A stretch of 13,762 nt of DNA from an uncultured Peptococcaceae bacterium (GCA_937922955.1 CALAKO010000151.1:1-13762); one strand, 5' to 3'; positions 1 to 6,395 are shown, numbered from the stretch's first letter. The notes: a model not told the origin generated them from the letters alone. Numbers and translations: made by a program.

Positions 1-5
1 AGCAG

Positions 6-47
6 AAAAGCAGGGCGGCTGTCGTTTTCGACAGTCGCCCTGCTTTT
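6..47 (-). terminator. Terminator of the sda operon
   Basis: An inverted repeat pairs 6-23 with 30-47 around a six-base loop, with one G-T wobble. Read on the minus strand it begins seven bases after the sdaAA stop codon and its 3' arm ends in a short T run, as expected of an intrinsic terminator. The plus strand also shows TTTT after the hairpin, so it could stop transcription arriving from either side. Confidence 0.85.
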
Positions 48-53
48 GTTGTG

Positions 54-980
54 TCAGCGGCAGGCGCGGCAGCTGCTGCAGGATGCTGCGTCGGCGTTTT
101 CGCCAAAGACGAGGGTGTTAAGCTTTTGACCAGTTGGGGTCATGGCGAGGCCGCCTTCGGCGGTTTCGCGCAAGGTGGCAGGCATGGTGTCACCGATGCG
201 TTTCATAGCGAGGATGGTTTCATCGGCCGGGATGTGGCTGGCGATGCCTGCGAGGGCCACTTCGGCAGCCATGAAGGCGGTGGTGACGCCGCCGGCGTTG
301 CGCTTGATGCAAGGAATTTCAACGAGCCCGGCTACAGGGTCGCAAACAAGACCGAGGATGTTTTTGATGGCAATGGCGACGGCTTCGCCGCTCATGGCAG
401 GAGTGCCGCCGGCCAGTTCAACGACGGCGGCAGCAGCCATGGCACTGGCGGAGCCGCATTCGGCCTGACAGCCGCCGGAAGCACCGGCGAGAGAGGCGTT
501 GTTGCCGATGACCATGCCGATGGCGGAAGCGGTGAAAAGCGCCATGACGCAATCGTATTCGTCGAGGTTGTATTCTTCCTGCATGGTGACGATGGCGGCA
601 GGCAGAATGCCGCAGCTCCCGGCGGTTGGTGCGGCCACAATGCGGCCCATGGCGGCATTGAGCTCACTGACAGCGAGGGCGCGCCAAATGGCGCCGCTCA
701 TGAAACTGCCGGTGAGCGATTTGCGATGCTCGTAGACTTGATAGAGTTTGTAGGCATCGCCGCCGGTCAGGCCACTGGTGCTGCGGATGTCCGGGTCGGT
801 GCCTTTTTGAATGCTTTCGCGCATGACCTGATAGTTGCTGCGCATTTTCTGAAAGAGCACTTTGGGTTCAACATCCATTTGTTCAGCTTGATCGCGCAAG
901 ACGATTTGGCTGATGAGTTCGCCGCGTTCGGTGGCGACGTTGATAAGCTCGGCAATGCTGGTGTATTTCAATGTTTCCAT
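54..980 (-). CDS. sdaAA: L-serine dehydratase, iron-sulfur-dependent, alpha subunit
   Basis: This 308-aa protein is the catalytic subunit of the oxygen-sensitive [4Fe-4S] L-serine dehydratase, which deaminates L-serine to pyruvate and ammonia in the cytosol. Family landmarks are the APTAGSCGILPA segment (residues 117-128), GGCQAECGSASAM (169-181), and CDPVAGLVEIPC (213-224). By comparison with the family, C171, C213 and C224 should be the cluster ligands. The start at 980 was chosen because AAGGAG sits about eight bases upstream; an in-frame ATG at 1025 lies inside sdaAB and lacks a site. The sdaAB stop codon is only 17 bases upstream, so the subunits are co-transcribed. The C-terminus is unusual in carrying C301-x2-C304-x2-C307 as a cysteine-rich tail. 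The size matches the separate alpha subunit of Gram-positive bacteria rather than the fused single-chain enzyme. Confidence 0.96.
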   Translation of the reverse strand: METLKYTSIAELINVATERGELISQIVLRDQAEQMDVEPKVLFQKMRSNYQVMRESIQKGTDPDIRSTSGLTGGDAYKLYQVYEHRKSLTGSFMSGAIWRALAVSELNAAMGRIVAAPTAGSCGILPAAIVTMQEEYNLDEYDCVMALFTASAIGMVIGNNASLAGASGGCQAECGSASAMAAAAVVELAGGTPAMSGEAVAIAIKNILGLVCDPVAGLVEIPCIKRNAGGVTTAFMAAEVALAGIASHIPADETILAMKRIGDTMPATLRETAEGGLAMTPTGQKLNTLVFGENADAASCSSCRACR

Positions 981-997
981 AAGAGATTCTCCTTTTC

Positions 998-1669
998 TCA
1001 GGCGATTGGCTGCACGGCGATGCATTTGTAAATGTTGTTGGCCGCTTCGATTTCGGCGCAGAGAGCGTCAACGTCGTCGTGGCGCAGGCTGTCCATGGAC
1101 AGGGTCATAATCGCTTCGCCGCCGCGTGTTTTGCGGGAAAGGTCGAAATGGCAAATGTTGCCTTCGTAGCCGGTGAGGATGCGCGTGACTTCAGCAATGG
1201 CGCCAGGAGCATCGCGATGAATGACGATGAGGGTGAAGTATTCGCCGGTCAGAGAAACGGGCATGTCGTTGACGCGAACCACTTCAATACGTCCGCCGCC
1301 AACACTGGCACCGCGCAGAGAAGCGGTGCTGCCATCAGCAGCTGTCAAATGGATTTCGGCAGTGTTAGGGTGGCTGTCGGCAAATTCGGTCGGCGTGAAG
1401 GTGATGGCAACGTTTTCTTCTTGGGCGATGGTGAGGGCATCGCGCAGCCGTTCGTCATCTGGTCCCATGCCGAGAATACCGGCAACCAGGGCGCGGTCGG
1501 TGCCGTGGCCTTTGTAAGTTTTGGCAAAAGAGCCGTGCAGAAAAATTTCAGCTCTAACAGGCGCCTGTCCGAGCAAGGTGCGAGCCATTAGGCCAATGCG
1601 TGCAGCACCGGCGGTGTGAGAACTGGAAGGTCCGATCATGACGGGACCAAGGATATCGAATACGTTCAT
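998..1669 (-). CDS. sdaAB: L-serine dehydratase, iron-sulfur-dependent, beta subunit
   Basis: This 223-aa protein is the partner subunit of SdaAA. The N-terminal MNVFDILGPVMIGPSSSHTA segment, with SSSHT at 15-19, is the hallmark of the serine dehydratase beta domain. Residues from about 144 onward (YFTLIVIHRDAPGAIAEVTR) form an ACT domain, a fold that usually senses amino acids, so serine itself may be the regulatory ligand; that is inference. An upstream in-frame ATG at 1738 would add 23 residues, but ATG 1669 is preferred because AAGGAGA precedes it at a normal distance and the protein then begins where the family begins. It is first in the operon, 33 bases or so below a good promoter. The beta-then-alpha order is common in Bacillota. 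Confidence 0.96.
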   Translation of the reverse strand: MNVFDILGPVMIGPSSSHTAGAARIGLMARTLLGQAPVRAEIFLHGSFAKTYKGHGTDRALVAGILGMGPDDERLRDALTIAQEENVAITFTPTEFADSHPNTAEIHLTAADGSTASLRGASVGGGRIEVVRVNDMPVSLTGEYFTLIVIHRDAPGAIAEVTRILTGYEGNICHFDLSRKTRGGEAIMTLSMDSLRHDDVDALCAEIEAANNIYKCIAVQPIA

Positions 1670-1709
1670 AGGGCGAATCTCCTTTGCTGTGGGATTGTTT
1701 GCTGTCTTT

Positions 1710-1738
1710 AGCATAGCATTTGCTGTGTGGGGCTGCAA
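1710..1738 (-). promoter_or_regulatory. Predicted sigma-A promoter of sdaAB-sdaAA
   Basis: Read on the minus strand, TTGCAG (1738-1733) and TATGCT (1715-1710) are separated by exactly 17 bases, and TG stands one base before the -10 box as an extended -10. The leader to the sdaAB start would be roughly 33 bases, too short for a riboswitch. Confidence 0.75.
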
Positions 1739-1747
1739 TGGTTGCAG
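1733..1747. promoter_or_regulatory. Inverted repeat over the sda -35 box (candidate operator)
   Basis: CTGCAA-TGG-TTGCAG is a perfect 6-3-6 dyad, and one arm is exactly the -35 hexamer of the predicted sda promoter. A protein bound here would compete with RNA polymerase. No regulator gene is present in the window and I cannot assign a family to the site. Confidence 0.4.
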
Positions 1748-1834
1748 GAAAGGCTTTCTATAAGAATGATAAATAGTTCATGTACACGACGAGCGCTAAA
1801 AATATGGTCTGTTGGCGAGATTATGATGCAAAAG

Positions 1835-1863
1835 TTGGGCACGCATGGTAAAATTAATATATA
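1835..1863 (+). promoter_or_regulatory. Predicted sigma-A promoter of the 58-codon gene
   Basis: TTGGGC (1835-1840) and TATATA (1858-1863) are 17 bases apart. Transcription would start near 1870, giving a leader of about 70 bases that contains the dyads at 1891-1912. Confidence 0.6.
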
Positions 1864-1890
1864 GAAAGTTTGTGTCGTTTTTTGCTTTTG

Positions 1891-1912
1891 GTGACCTTTT
1901 GTCACTAAGTGA
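1891..1912 (+). promoter_or_regulatory. Two overlapping dyads in the leader of the 58-codon gene
   Basis: GTGAC-CTTTT-GTCAC (1891-1905) overlaps TCACT-A-AGTGA (1902-1912); both are perfect inverted repeats sharing the middle arm. They could be operator half-sites downstream of the start point or alternative weak RNA hairpins. The arms recall GTGA/TCAC half-sites of CRP/FNR-type regulators, but the seven-base gap between them differs from the usual six. Confidence 0.3.
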
Positions 1913-1938
1913 TTCGCCGAAAGTGAGGTGTCCCCATC

Positions 1939-2115
1939 ATGCGTATTCTAGAAAAGATCCGGCGTATTTTTGCCAGCGATGCCACTTACAGCAAGCGAGA
2001 CAAATCCGATCTCATGAGTAATTCTCTATGGGATGGTGTTTATGATCGTTCCGGGGTGCCGAAGGATGGCCGCGGTGCGATTCCGAAGGACCCAGGCAAA
2101 GACATCAATAAATAG
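1939..2115 (+). CDS. Small hypothetical protein, 58 aa
   Basis: ATG 1939 to TAG 2115 encodes a 58-residue protein that I do not recognise. Support for it being a real gene is positional: a promoter with a 17-base spacer upstream (1835-1863), a GTGAGGTG ribosome binding site eight bases before the start, a stop codon seven bases before a perfect terminator hairpin, and no overlap with another gene. Residues 1-12 (MRILEKIRRIFA) would make a short amphipathic helix with basic and aliphatic faces. The remainder is polar, rich in Asp, Lys, Gly and Pro, and probably flexible, with near-repeats GVPKDGRG and AIPKDPGK at 39-54. It has no signal peptide, no membrane span and no cysteine. It could be a peripheral membrane or ribonucleoprotein peptide, or the transcript could act mainly as RNA. 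No function is proposed. Confidence 0.7.
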   Translation: MRILEKIRRIFASDATYSKRDKSDLMSNSLWDGVYDRSGVPKDGRGAIPKDPGKDINK

Positions 2116-2121
2116 CAGAAT

Positions 2122-2152
2122 AAAAGGACCATGCGTGACGCATGGTCCTTTT
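2122..2152. terminator. Bidirectional terminator between the 58-codon gene and the acyltransferase operon
   Basis: A perfect 14-bp stem (2122-2135 with 2139-2152) around a TGA triloop has four A at its left edge and four T at its right. It therefore ends in a T run on both strands and can serve both the 58-codon gene and the convergent minus-strand operon whose last stop codon is at 2158-2160. Confidence 0.9.
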
Positions 2153-2157
2153 GTGTG

Positions 2158-2556
2158 TTAACGATTGGTCATGTGATTGACGGTGATGAAGCTGGCAACA
2201 AAGGCAAAGCATTGAATGACCAGCGGCATTGGATCGTTGAAGAGGCCGTCAACAGGCAGGCTGAGGATGCCGCGTTCTACGAGGAAGAGCAGCAGGAAGG
2301 GCCCGATGACCATTAGCCAGGACAGGGCGAGGATGGTTGGCGGCACTGTCAAGCGGCTGCGTACGCAGAAATTGAGCATGATGCCGCTGATGATCCATCC
2401 AGGTAAGGACGGCACCAGGCTGGCCTGCAAGCTGGTTGGCCAGTGAACGGTGTAGACAGAAAAAATGGTGTCGAAGAATGCGTAGACGGCATCGGAAAGG
2501 GCGAAGGCCGCATAGCAGAAAGCGACATAAATAATGAAGCGTAAAATGTTTTTCAT
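2158..2556 (-). CDS. Small four-helix integral membrane protein, unknown function
   Basis: This 132-aa protein is almost entirely hydrophobic, with four likely membrane segments near residues 5-27, 48-66, 73-93 and 110-127. The short connecting loops contain few charges (RSR at 66-68, ER at 94-95). I do not recognise a family and see no catalytic motif. ATG 2556 is supported by GGAGG about eight bases upstream. The gene starts 28 bases after the stop of the acyltransferase gene and has no promoter of its own, so the two are very probably co-transcribed. That pairing suggests an accessory membrane subunit or a helper in acyl-donor transport, but this is inference from position only. The TTA-encoded stop lies directly beside the bidirectional terminator hairpin. 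Confidence 0.85.
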   Translation of the reverse strand: MKNILRFIIYVAFCYAAFALSDAVYAFFDTIFSVYTVHWPTSLQASLVPSLPGWIISGIMLNFCVRSRLTVPPTILALSWLMVIGPFLLLFLVERGILSLPVDGLFNDPMPLVIQCFAFVASFITVNHMTNR

Positions 2557-2584
2557 AACAGGGCCTCCAATAGAATTTGTGGAA

Positions 2585-3637
2585 TCAACGCGATGTGCGC
2601 TTGGTGCGGCGTGCCTGCAAGGCGCGGTCTTTGCGCATCAGCACATGAGCGATCAGCCAGGAGCAGAGAAAAACGACGATGGACCAGAGCACAATGGAGA
2701 GTGTTGGCCAAGGCACAAGAGAATCCCAGCTTGGCTGGATGAAGACTTGATAGCCGTAAATGACCAGTGCAGAAACAACATAGATGCGCAACGTGCATTT
2801 AGACAGATACTGGATTTTTTTGCCAGCCTGGTAATTGCGGAAAAGATAGGCGAGCAGATAATAGATACCAGCAGCAATGAGCAGTTCGCTGTAGGAATTC
2901 AGCGGCTGAAAAAGACTGCTGTCCTGGTAAGTTGGTGTGCTGAAAAGCTGGTAGAGGCGAATGCCGATTCCGACGAGGATGGAAATGGCCGAGCCGATGG
3001 CCAACTTGCGGCGATGTGGCACGCGGTAGAGCCAGGCGCCAAGCAGAAAGTAAAAGAGCATAGCGCTTGGCGTTGTGAGAATGATTTGCCCGATGAAGGT
3101 CTGCACACAAACTGGCAGGTGTGGTGCCAAAGGATTGTAAATATAGGTGATGACAAAGAGCAGCAACATGGCGTAGCTCAGTGTCTGTAATCCTTTGAGA
3201 CGGGCGAGCAGCGGCATCAGCAGGTAGAAACCAAGCAGCATTTGCAGATACCAGAAGTGGTAAGGGCCGCGTATCCAACCAACAATCATTTCTGCTGGCG
3301 ACAGCAGTTCGTCGCCAACATACAACCGCAGCATCTGGTCCACACAAATGTACAGCGCTGACCAGAAAATGTAGGTTTTGGCAATGAAAGTAAACTTGTT
3401 TTTCAGATTGAACCGATAGCGATCACGCAAAAGCAGCGTGCCGGTGGCCATCATAAACAGTGGAAGTGCAACGCGTGTCAGCGAGTTGATGATATAGGGC
3501 AGGGTGCCCGATGGATTGAGCAGCTGAGCGTCCATGCGAACGTAAAGTGCTGAAACGTGTAATAAGACAATGGCGAAAGTTGCACCGATTTTGAGAATAT
3601 CAATGAACGACAATCGGTCAAGTGTATTCGTAGACAT
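2585..3637 (-). CDS. Membrane acyltransferase, acyltransferase family 3
   Basis: This 350-aa polytopic membrane protein matches the acyltransferase_3 family (OafA/WecH-like, PF01757), whose members transfer acetyl or other acyl groups to sugars of surface polymers. The N-terminal segment FIDILKIGATFAIVLLHVS (residues 11-29) is the family signature, with H27 as the presumed catalytic histidine. HFWYLQMLLGFYLLMPLL in the middle is also typical. About ten hydrophobic segments cover the chain, and a short basic tail (residues 337-350) should face the cytoplasm. It lacks the extracellular SGNH domain of the second acyltransferase at 11717, so it belongs to the stand-alone type. ATG 3637 has AGAGGGGGA about seven bases upstream and a promoter beyond that. 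The substrate cannot be read from sequence; no glycosyltransferase or polymer cluster adjoins it. Confidence 0.9.
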   Translation of the reverse strand: MSTNTLDRLSFIDILKIGATFAIVLLHVSALYVRMDAQLLNPSGTLPYIINSLTRVALPLFMMATGTLLLRDRYRFNLKNKFTFIAKTYIFWSALYICVDQMLRLYVGDELLSPAEMIVGWIRGPYHFWYLQMLLGFYLLMPLLARLKGLQTLSYAMLLLFVITYIYNPLAPHLPVCVQTFIGQIILTTPSAMLFYFLLGAWLYRVPHRRKLAIGSAISILVGIGIRLYQLFSTPTYQDSSLFQPLNSYSELLIAAGIYYLLAYLFRNYQAGKKIQYLSKCTLRIYVVSALVIYGYQVFIQPSWDSLVPWPTLSIVLWSIVVFLCSWLIAHVLMRKDRALQARRTKRTSR

Positions 3638-3672
3638 TCAGTGTCCCCCTCTATACGCAATACAATATCTCT

Positions 3673-3701
3673 ATAGTACCAGTTTCATCAATGACGGGCA
3701 A
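3673..3701 (-). promoter_or_regulatory. Predicted sigma-A promoter of the acyltransferase operon
   Basis: On the minus strand TTGCCC (3701-3696) and TACTAT (3678-3673) are 17 bases apart, about 35 bases before the acyltransferase start. Confidence 0.7.
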
Positions 3702-3833
3702 CCTAGAGTTGTATTTTTTCGTGGATTTTGCCGCATCTGTATTATAAGATGTTATGGCCTGGTGACGATGTCAGAAGATGATTTTGGGAAACGAGGTTAA
3801 TGCCACGAAGAAAAGTATCAAAATAGTAACATC

Positions 3834-3862
3834 GTGGTGACAGGTTTAGTGGTGAAACAGGG
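3834..3862 (+). promoter_or_regulatory. Imperfect direct repeat upstream of the stalk-domain gene promoter
   Basis: GTGGTGACAGG (3834-3844) recurs as GTGGTGAAACAGGG (3849-3862), with the copies starting 15 bases apart and ending 17 bases before the -35 box. The location suits an activator site, but no binding protein can be named. Confidence 0.3.
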
Positions 3863-3879
3863 AAATTGTCATAAGGCTG

Positions 3880-3910
3880 TTGAGATTCACGCCTGAAAAT
3901 GCGTTATGAT
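3880..3910 (+). promoter_or_regulatory. Weak predicted promoter of the first stalk-domain gene
   Basis: TTGAGA (3880-3885) and TATGAT (3905-3910) are 19 bases apart, longer than the 17 seen at every other promoter here, which may mean it depends on an activator. Confidence 0.45.
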
Positions 3911-3954
3911 AATAACCGTTGCTTCGCACCTATTTTTTCAAGAGGAGTGATAAA

Positions 3955-4464
3955 ATGATGAATCAGGGACGAATCAATCGTTATATAAAGATGGCTGTGG
4001 CGCTGGTGTTGACGGTGCTGGTATTGGTGAGCTCAACCATGCCTGCTTTCGCGAAGGACGACGCAGCAGAACATATCATTTTAACCGTTGGTGTTAGTGA
4101 GATGCAGTTGGGCGACGAAACCATTTCTATTGAAGATGGTGTGCCAGTGTTGAATGGCGGCCGTGTGTATGTGCCGCTGCGTGCTGTTGCAGAAGGTTTT
4201 GGCGCAGAAGTTGACTACAACGACGCGACTCACGACATCACCATCGAAACAGAAGACACGGAAGTGGTTATGAACACGTTGGCAAGTGTGTATACCGTAA
4301 ATGGCACGCTGAAATGGATGGACATGGCGCCTTATGTGAACAGCGATGGTCGTACAATGGTGCCGGTGCGTTTTGTATCGGATGGCCTTGGTTATGTGCT
4401 TGAAACAGGCACCGACGCTAATGGCGCAACGACGGTAACCATTTCTCGCAGCGAGGAGAAGTAA
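3955..4464 (+). CDS. Exported stalk-domain (copper amine oxidase N-terminal-like) protein, 169 aa
   Basis: The product has a clear signal peptide: basic residues in 5-12, a hydrophobic core at about 13-28, and AFA at 31-33 as the likely cleavage site. The mature part is essentially one copper amine oxidase N-terminal domain (PF07833), with the paired motifs R70-VYVPLRAVAEGFGAEV and DGRTMVPVRFVSDGLGYVL (131-149). Despite the name, this domain is a structural module common on secreted proteins of anaerobic Bacillota and carries no visible copper site. No anchor, sortase motif or SLH domain is present, so it is probably secreted or held by protein contacts. ATG 3955 lies seven bases after AGGAG; ATG 3958 is a possible alternative. 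It is a single-gene unit with its own promoter and terminator. The binding partner is unknown. Confidence 0.9.
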   Translation: MMNQGRINRYIKMAVALVLTVLVLVSSTMPAFAKDDAAEHIILTVGVSEMQLGDETISIEDGVPVLNGGRVYVPLRAVAEGFGAEVDYNDATHDITIETEDTEVVMNTLASVYTVNGTLKWMDMAPYVNSDGRTMVPVRFVSDGLGYVLETGTDANGATTVTISRSEEK

Positions 4465-4495
4465 GTCGACGGATTGTTTTTAGTGATTCGAAATG

Positions 4496-4527
4496 AAGAG
4501 ATTGCCCTTCGTGGCAGTCTCTTTTTT
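4496..4527 (+). terminator. Terminator after the 169-aa stalk-domain gene
   Basis: AAGAGATTGCC (4496-4506) pairs with 4513-4523 around CTTCGT, with one G-T wobble, and runs into six T at 4522-4527. Confidence 0.9.
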
Positions 4528-4543
4528 GTTTCCGGCTTGTCCC

Positions 4544-4572
4544 TTGAAATTTATAGGGATTCATATTATTAT
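4544..4572 (+). promoter_or_regulatory. Predicted sigma-A promoter of the 579-aa stalk-domain gene
   Basis: TTGAAA (4544-4549) and TATTAT (4567-4572) are 17 bases apart; the leader to ATG 4620 is about 40 bases. Both boxes are close to consensus, so strong constitutive expression is plausible. Confidence 0.75.
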
Positions 4573-4619
4573 GAATGAAATAAATGCAATTTTTTAGCGA
4601 AAGAAAAGGATGTGAATCT

Positions 4620-6359
4620 ATGAATTTGCGAAAGATCGTGCCAACTTTGTTCGGCGCATTGGCTCTTTGTGTGTTGCTGCCGTTGGCACCGCAGGCCAGT
4701 CAGGCTGCACAGGTTACCAGTATTGACCCACCAAAGGCGGGCGACACTCAGTTGTGGGTGACCTTCACCGATGGCAAGGCTGGTGACAAGTATGAACTTT
4801 ATGTCAATGGCAATAAGGTCAACTCTGGTGAGCTTAGTGGCAATATTACCAATCCAGACCGTATGTTTTTCTACCTAACCTATGTGCCAGAAGGTGGTAC
4901 TGCTGAAGGTGTAAAAGCAGGGGACAAGATCGAACTGCGCATGCAGAATGGTGACGAAATGGTTTCCCATGAAAAGATCGTTGCTTCCAGTGCCGATCCA
5001 AATCCGCCAACCAGCATGAAGGTTGAATCCAATAAGGTTGCGTCGGGTGATGCTGTTTTTGCAACGCTGATTTTTGATGAAGGCTATGTGCCGGATCCAG
5101 ACGATAGAGTGATTGTCATGCGTTACGACAAAGACGACAAGGATCTTGGCATGTACACCGTGGATCTGCCGGATGCGTATGACGGCTCTGTGAAGATTCA
5201 GCTCAAGGACAGCGCTGAAACGGCTTACTATACACTGACCTTCATGTCTGGCGGTGAAACAGTTAATCTTCCTTCGGTGCGCGTTGATGTAACAGAAGAC
5301 GGCACACCAAGCACGCCGGAAGATCCAGATGACGATCAGCAGGAAATTTTGGACAAAGCTGTGTCCATGACCTTCTCCTATCCGTCTAATACGGTTTCTC
5401 TCGGGGAGTCGGTTACGCCAACCATTCAGTTGACGGACGCTGCAGGTAAAACGTACGATTACACGGGCCCTGTGATTTTTAGTTACAGTGGGGATGCTGT
5501 GGCCGAAGGTACTTTTGATGCGAATGGCCGCTTCACTGTTGGCTCCGATCAAAGCTATATTGGTTCAAAAATTCAGGTTACTGCTATGGTGGGTAACTTC
5601 TCCCGCACCGTTGAATTAACGGTTCAAGCTGGCGACAAGAGTCTTTTGTTGACGCCAGAATCTGGCAGCGCTGGAAACGCGCGTGCGGTTACTTTCCAGT
5701 TGGCCGATGGTTCGGGCAATCGTCTGCGTTTGGTTTGGGAACCAACGGTGGCTGAAGTGGTCATCAAACCAACCGATCCACAAAACACTGCTAAGATGGC
5801 GGGGACTGTTACCAACCTCAGCGCGCTGACCACCAATGGCTCCGGCACCATGCTGATTTCCAGTGATGAAGTGGCAGAGGCTCAGCTGTACATCATTTTC
5901 CGCGACAACAGCGGGCGTTTCTATCAGACCGCTATTACAAACTTTAGCTTTACGGAAGCAACCGGTGAAGGCGATATGAGTTTGCAACTGACGATTAACA
6001 GCAATACTTACTCCATCAACGGTGTCACCTATCAGACAGATACTCAGCCGGTTGTGCTGGATGGGCGCACCTTTGTGCCATACCGTTTGTTGGCAGAAGC
6101 ATTGGGCGGCGCTGTTGAATACGACAACAGCACCCAAACCATTACGACTGTTTACGGTGGAAACAGCATCATTATGACCATTGGTTCTAAAAACTACACC
6201 GTTAACGGTACGCCGGCGACGATGGACGTAGAGCCATACATCAACTCCGACAGCCGCACCATGGTGCCGCTGCGATTCCTGGCGGAAGCTCTTGGCTGCA
6301 AGGTAACTCCTCAATATGCGGCTGATGGAACGACCACTGGCGTGTTGGTTGAAAGTTAA
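4620..6359 (+). CDS. Exported multi-domain protein with C-terminal stalk domain, 579 aa
   Basis: A signal peptide covers roughly residues 1-29 (hydrophobic core 9-23, ASQA before the cut). The next region, 30-445, is beta-rich and looks like several immunoglobulin-like modules: about 31-124, 130-225, then 249-336 and 337-446, with an acidic Pro/Asp linker at 226-245. Residues 455-579 form a copper amine oxidase N-terminal domain (PF07833), with DGRTFVPYRLLAEALGGAVEY (481-501) and SRTMVPLRFLAEALGCKV (545-562). The module boundaries are judged by eye from repeated strand patterns. The protein has only one cysteine in the mature part (C560) and no catalytic motif, so an envelope structural or binding role is likely. 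ATG 4620 has AAGGA nine bases upstream; an ATG at 4584 lacks a site and would spoil the signal peptide. The promoter and terminator make it an independent unit. Confidence 0.9.
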   Translation: MNLRKIVPTLFGALALCVLLPLAPQASQAAQVTSIDPPKAGDTQLWVTFTDGKAGDKYELYVNGNKVNSGELSGNITNPDRMFFYLTYVPEGGTAEGVKAGDKIELRMQNGDEMVSHEKIVASSADPNPPTSMKVESNKVASGDAVFATLIFDEGYVPDPDDRVIVMRYDKDDKDLGMYTVDLPDAYDGSVKIQLKDSAETAYYTLTFMSGGETVNLPSVRVDVTEDGTPSTPEDPDDDQQEILDKAVSMTFSYPSNTVSLGESVTPTIQLTDAAGKTYDYTGPVIFSYSGDAVAEGTFDANGRFTVGSDQSYIGSKIQVTAMVGNFSRTVELTVQAGDKSLLLTPESGSAGNARAVTFQLADGSGNRLRLVWEPTVAEVVIKPTDPQNTAKMAGTVTNLSALTTNGSGTMLISSDEVAEAQLYIIFRDNSGRFYQTAITNFSFTEATGEGDMSLQLTINSNTYSINGVTYQTDTQPVVLDGRTFVPYRLLAEALGGAVEYDNSTQTITTVYGGNSIIMTIGSKNYTVNGTPATMDVEPYINSDSRTMVPLRFLAEALGCKVTPQYAADGTTTGVLVES

Positions 6360-6366
6360 AGAATCT

Positions 6367-6395
6367 ATAAGAGCGCTTCGGCGCTCTTATTTTTT
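6367..6395 (+). terminator. Terminator after the 579-aa stalk-domain gene
   Basis: ATAAGAGCGC and GCGCTCTTAT form a perfect 10-bp stem with a TTCG tetraloop, followed by five T. Confidence 0.95.

Larger units (their letters stand above)
3638..3954. other. Divergent intergenic region between the acyltransferase operon and the first stalk-domain gene
   Basis: This 317-base stretch holds the minus-strand promoter at 3673-3701, the plus-strand promoter at 3880-3910, an imperfect direct repeat at 3834-3862, and a loose 6-bp inverted repeat, CCACGA with TCGTGG (about 3803-3838). Both strands have short, frequently interrupted frames with no ribosome binding site, so no additional gene is supported. 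There is no terminator-like hairpin and no structured leader that I can recognise. Confidence 0.6.

Noticed and set aside
51..1031. Long open frame of 326 codons on the plus strand opposite sdaAA
   Set aside because: Its translation is dominated by Gly, Ala, His and Asp with no family resemblance, it has no ribosome binding site, and it is the antisense shadow of a clearly recognised gene.
2534..3190. Plus-strand frame of 218 codons opposite the acyltransferase gene
   Set aside because: It shows no recognisable motif or start signal and mirrors the codon pattern of the minus-strand membrane protein.
3720..3830. Possible short gene in the divergent gap before 3955
   Set aside because: The frames are short, for example ATG 3768 followed by only nine more codons, and have no ribosome binding site.
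4875..6314. Two minus-strand frames (225 and 232 codons) opposite the 579-aa stalk-domain gene
   Set aside because: They lack promoters and ribosome binding sites and their compositions are atypical, while the plus-strand gene has a signal peptide, recognisable domain, promoter and terminator.
3955..6359. Reading the stalk-domain proteins as copper amine oxidases
   Set aside because: Only the N-terminal structural module name is shared. The catalytic domain, topaquinone tyrosine and copper-binding histidines are absent.
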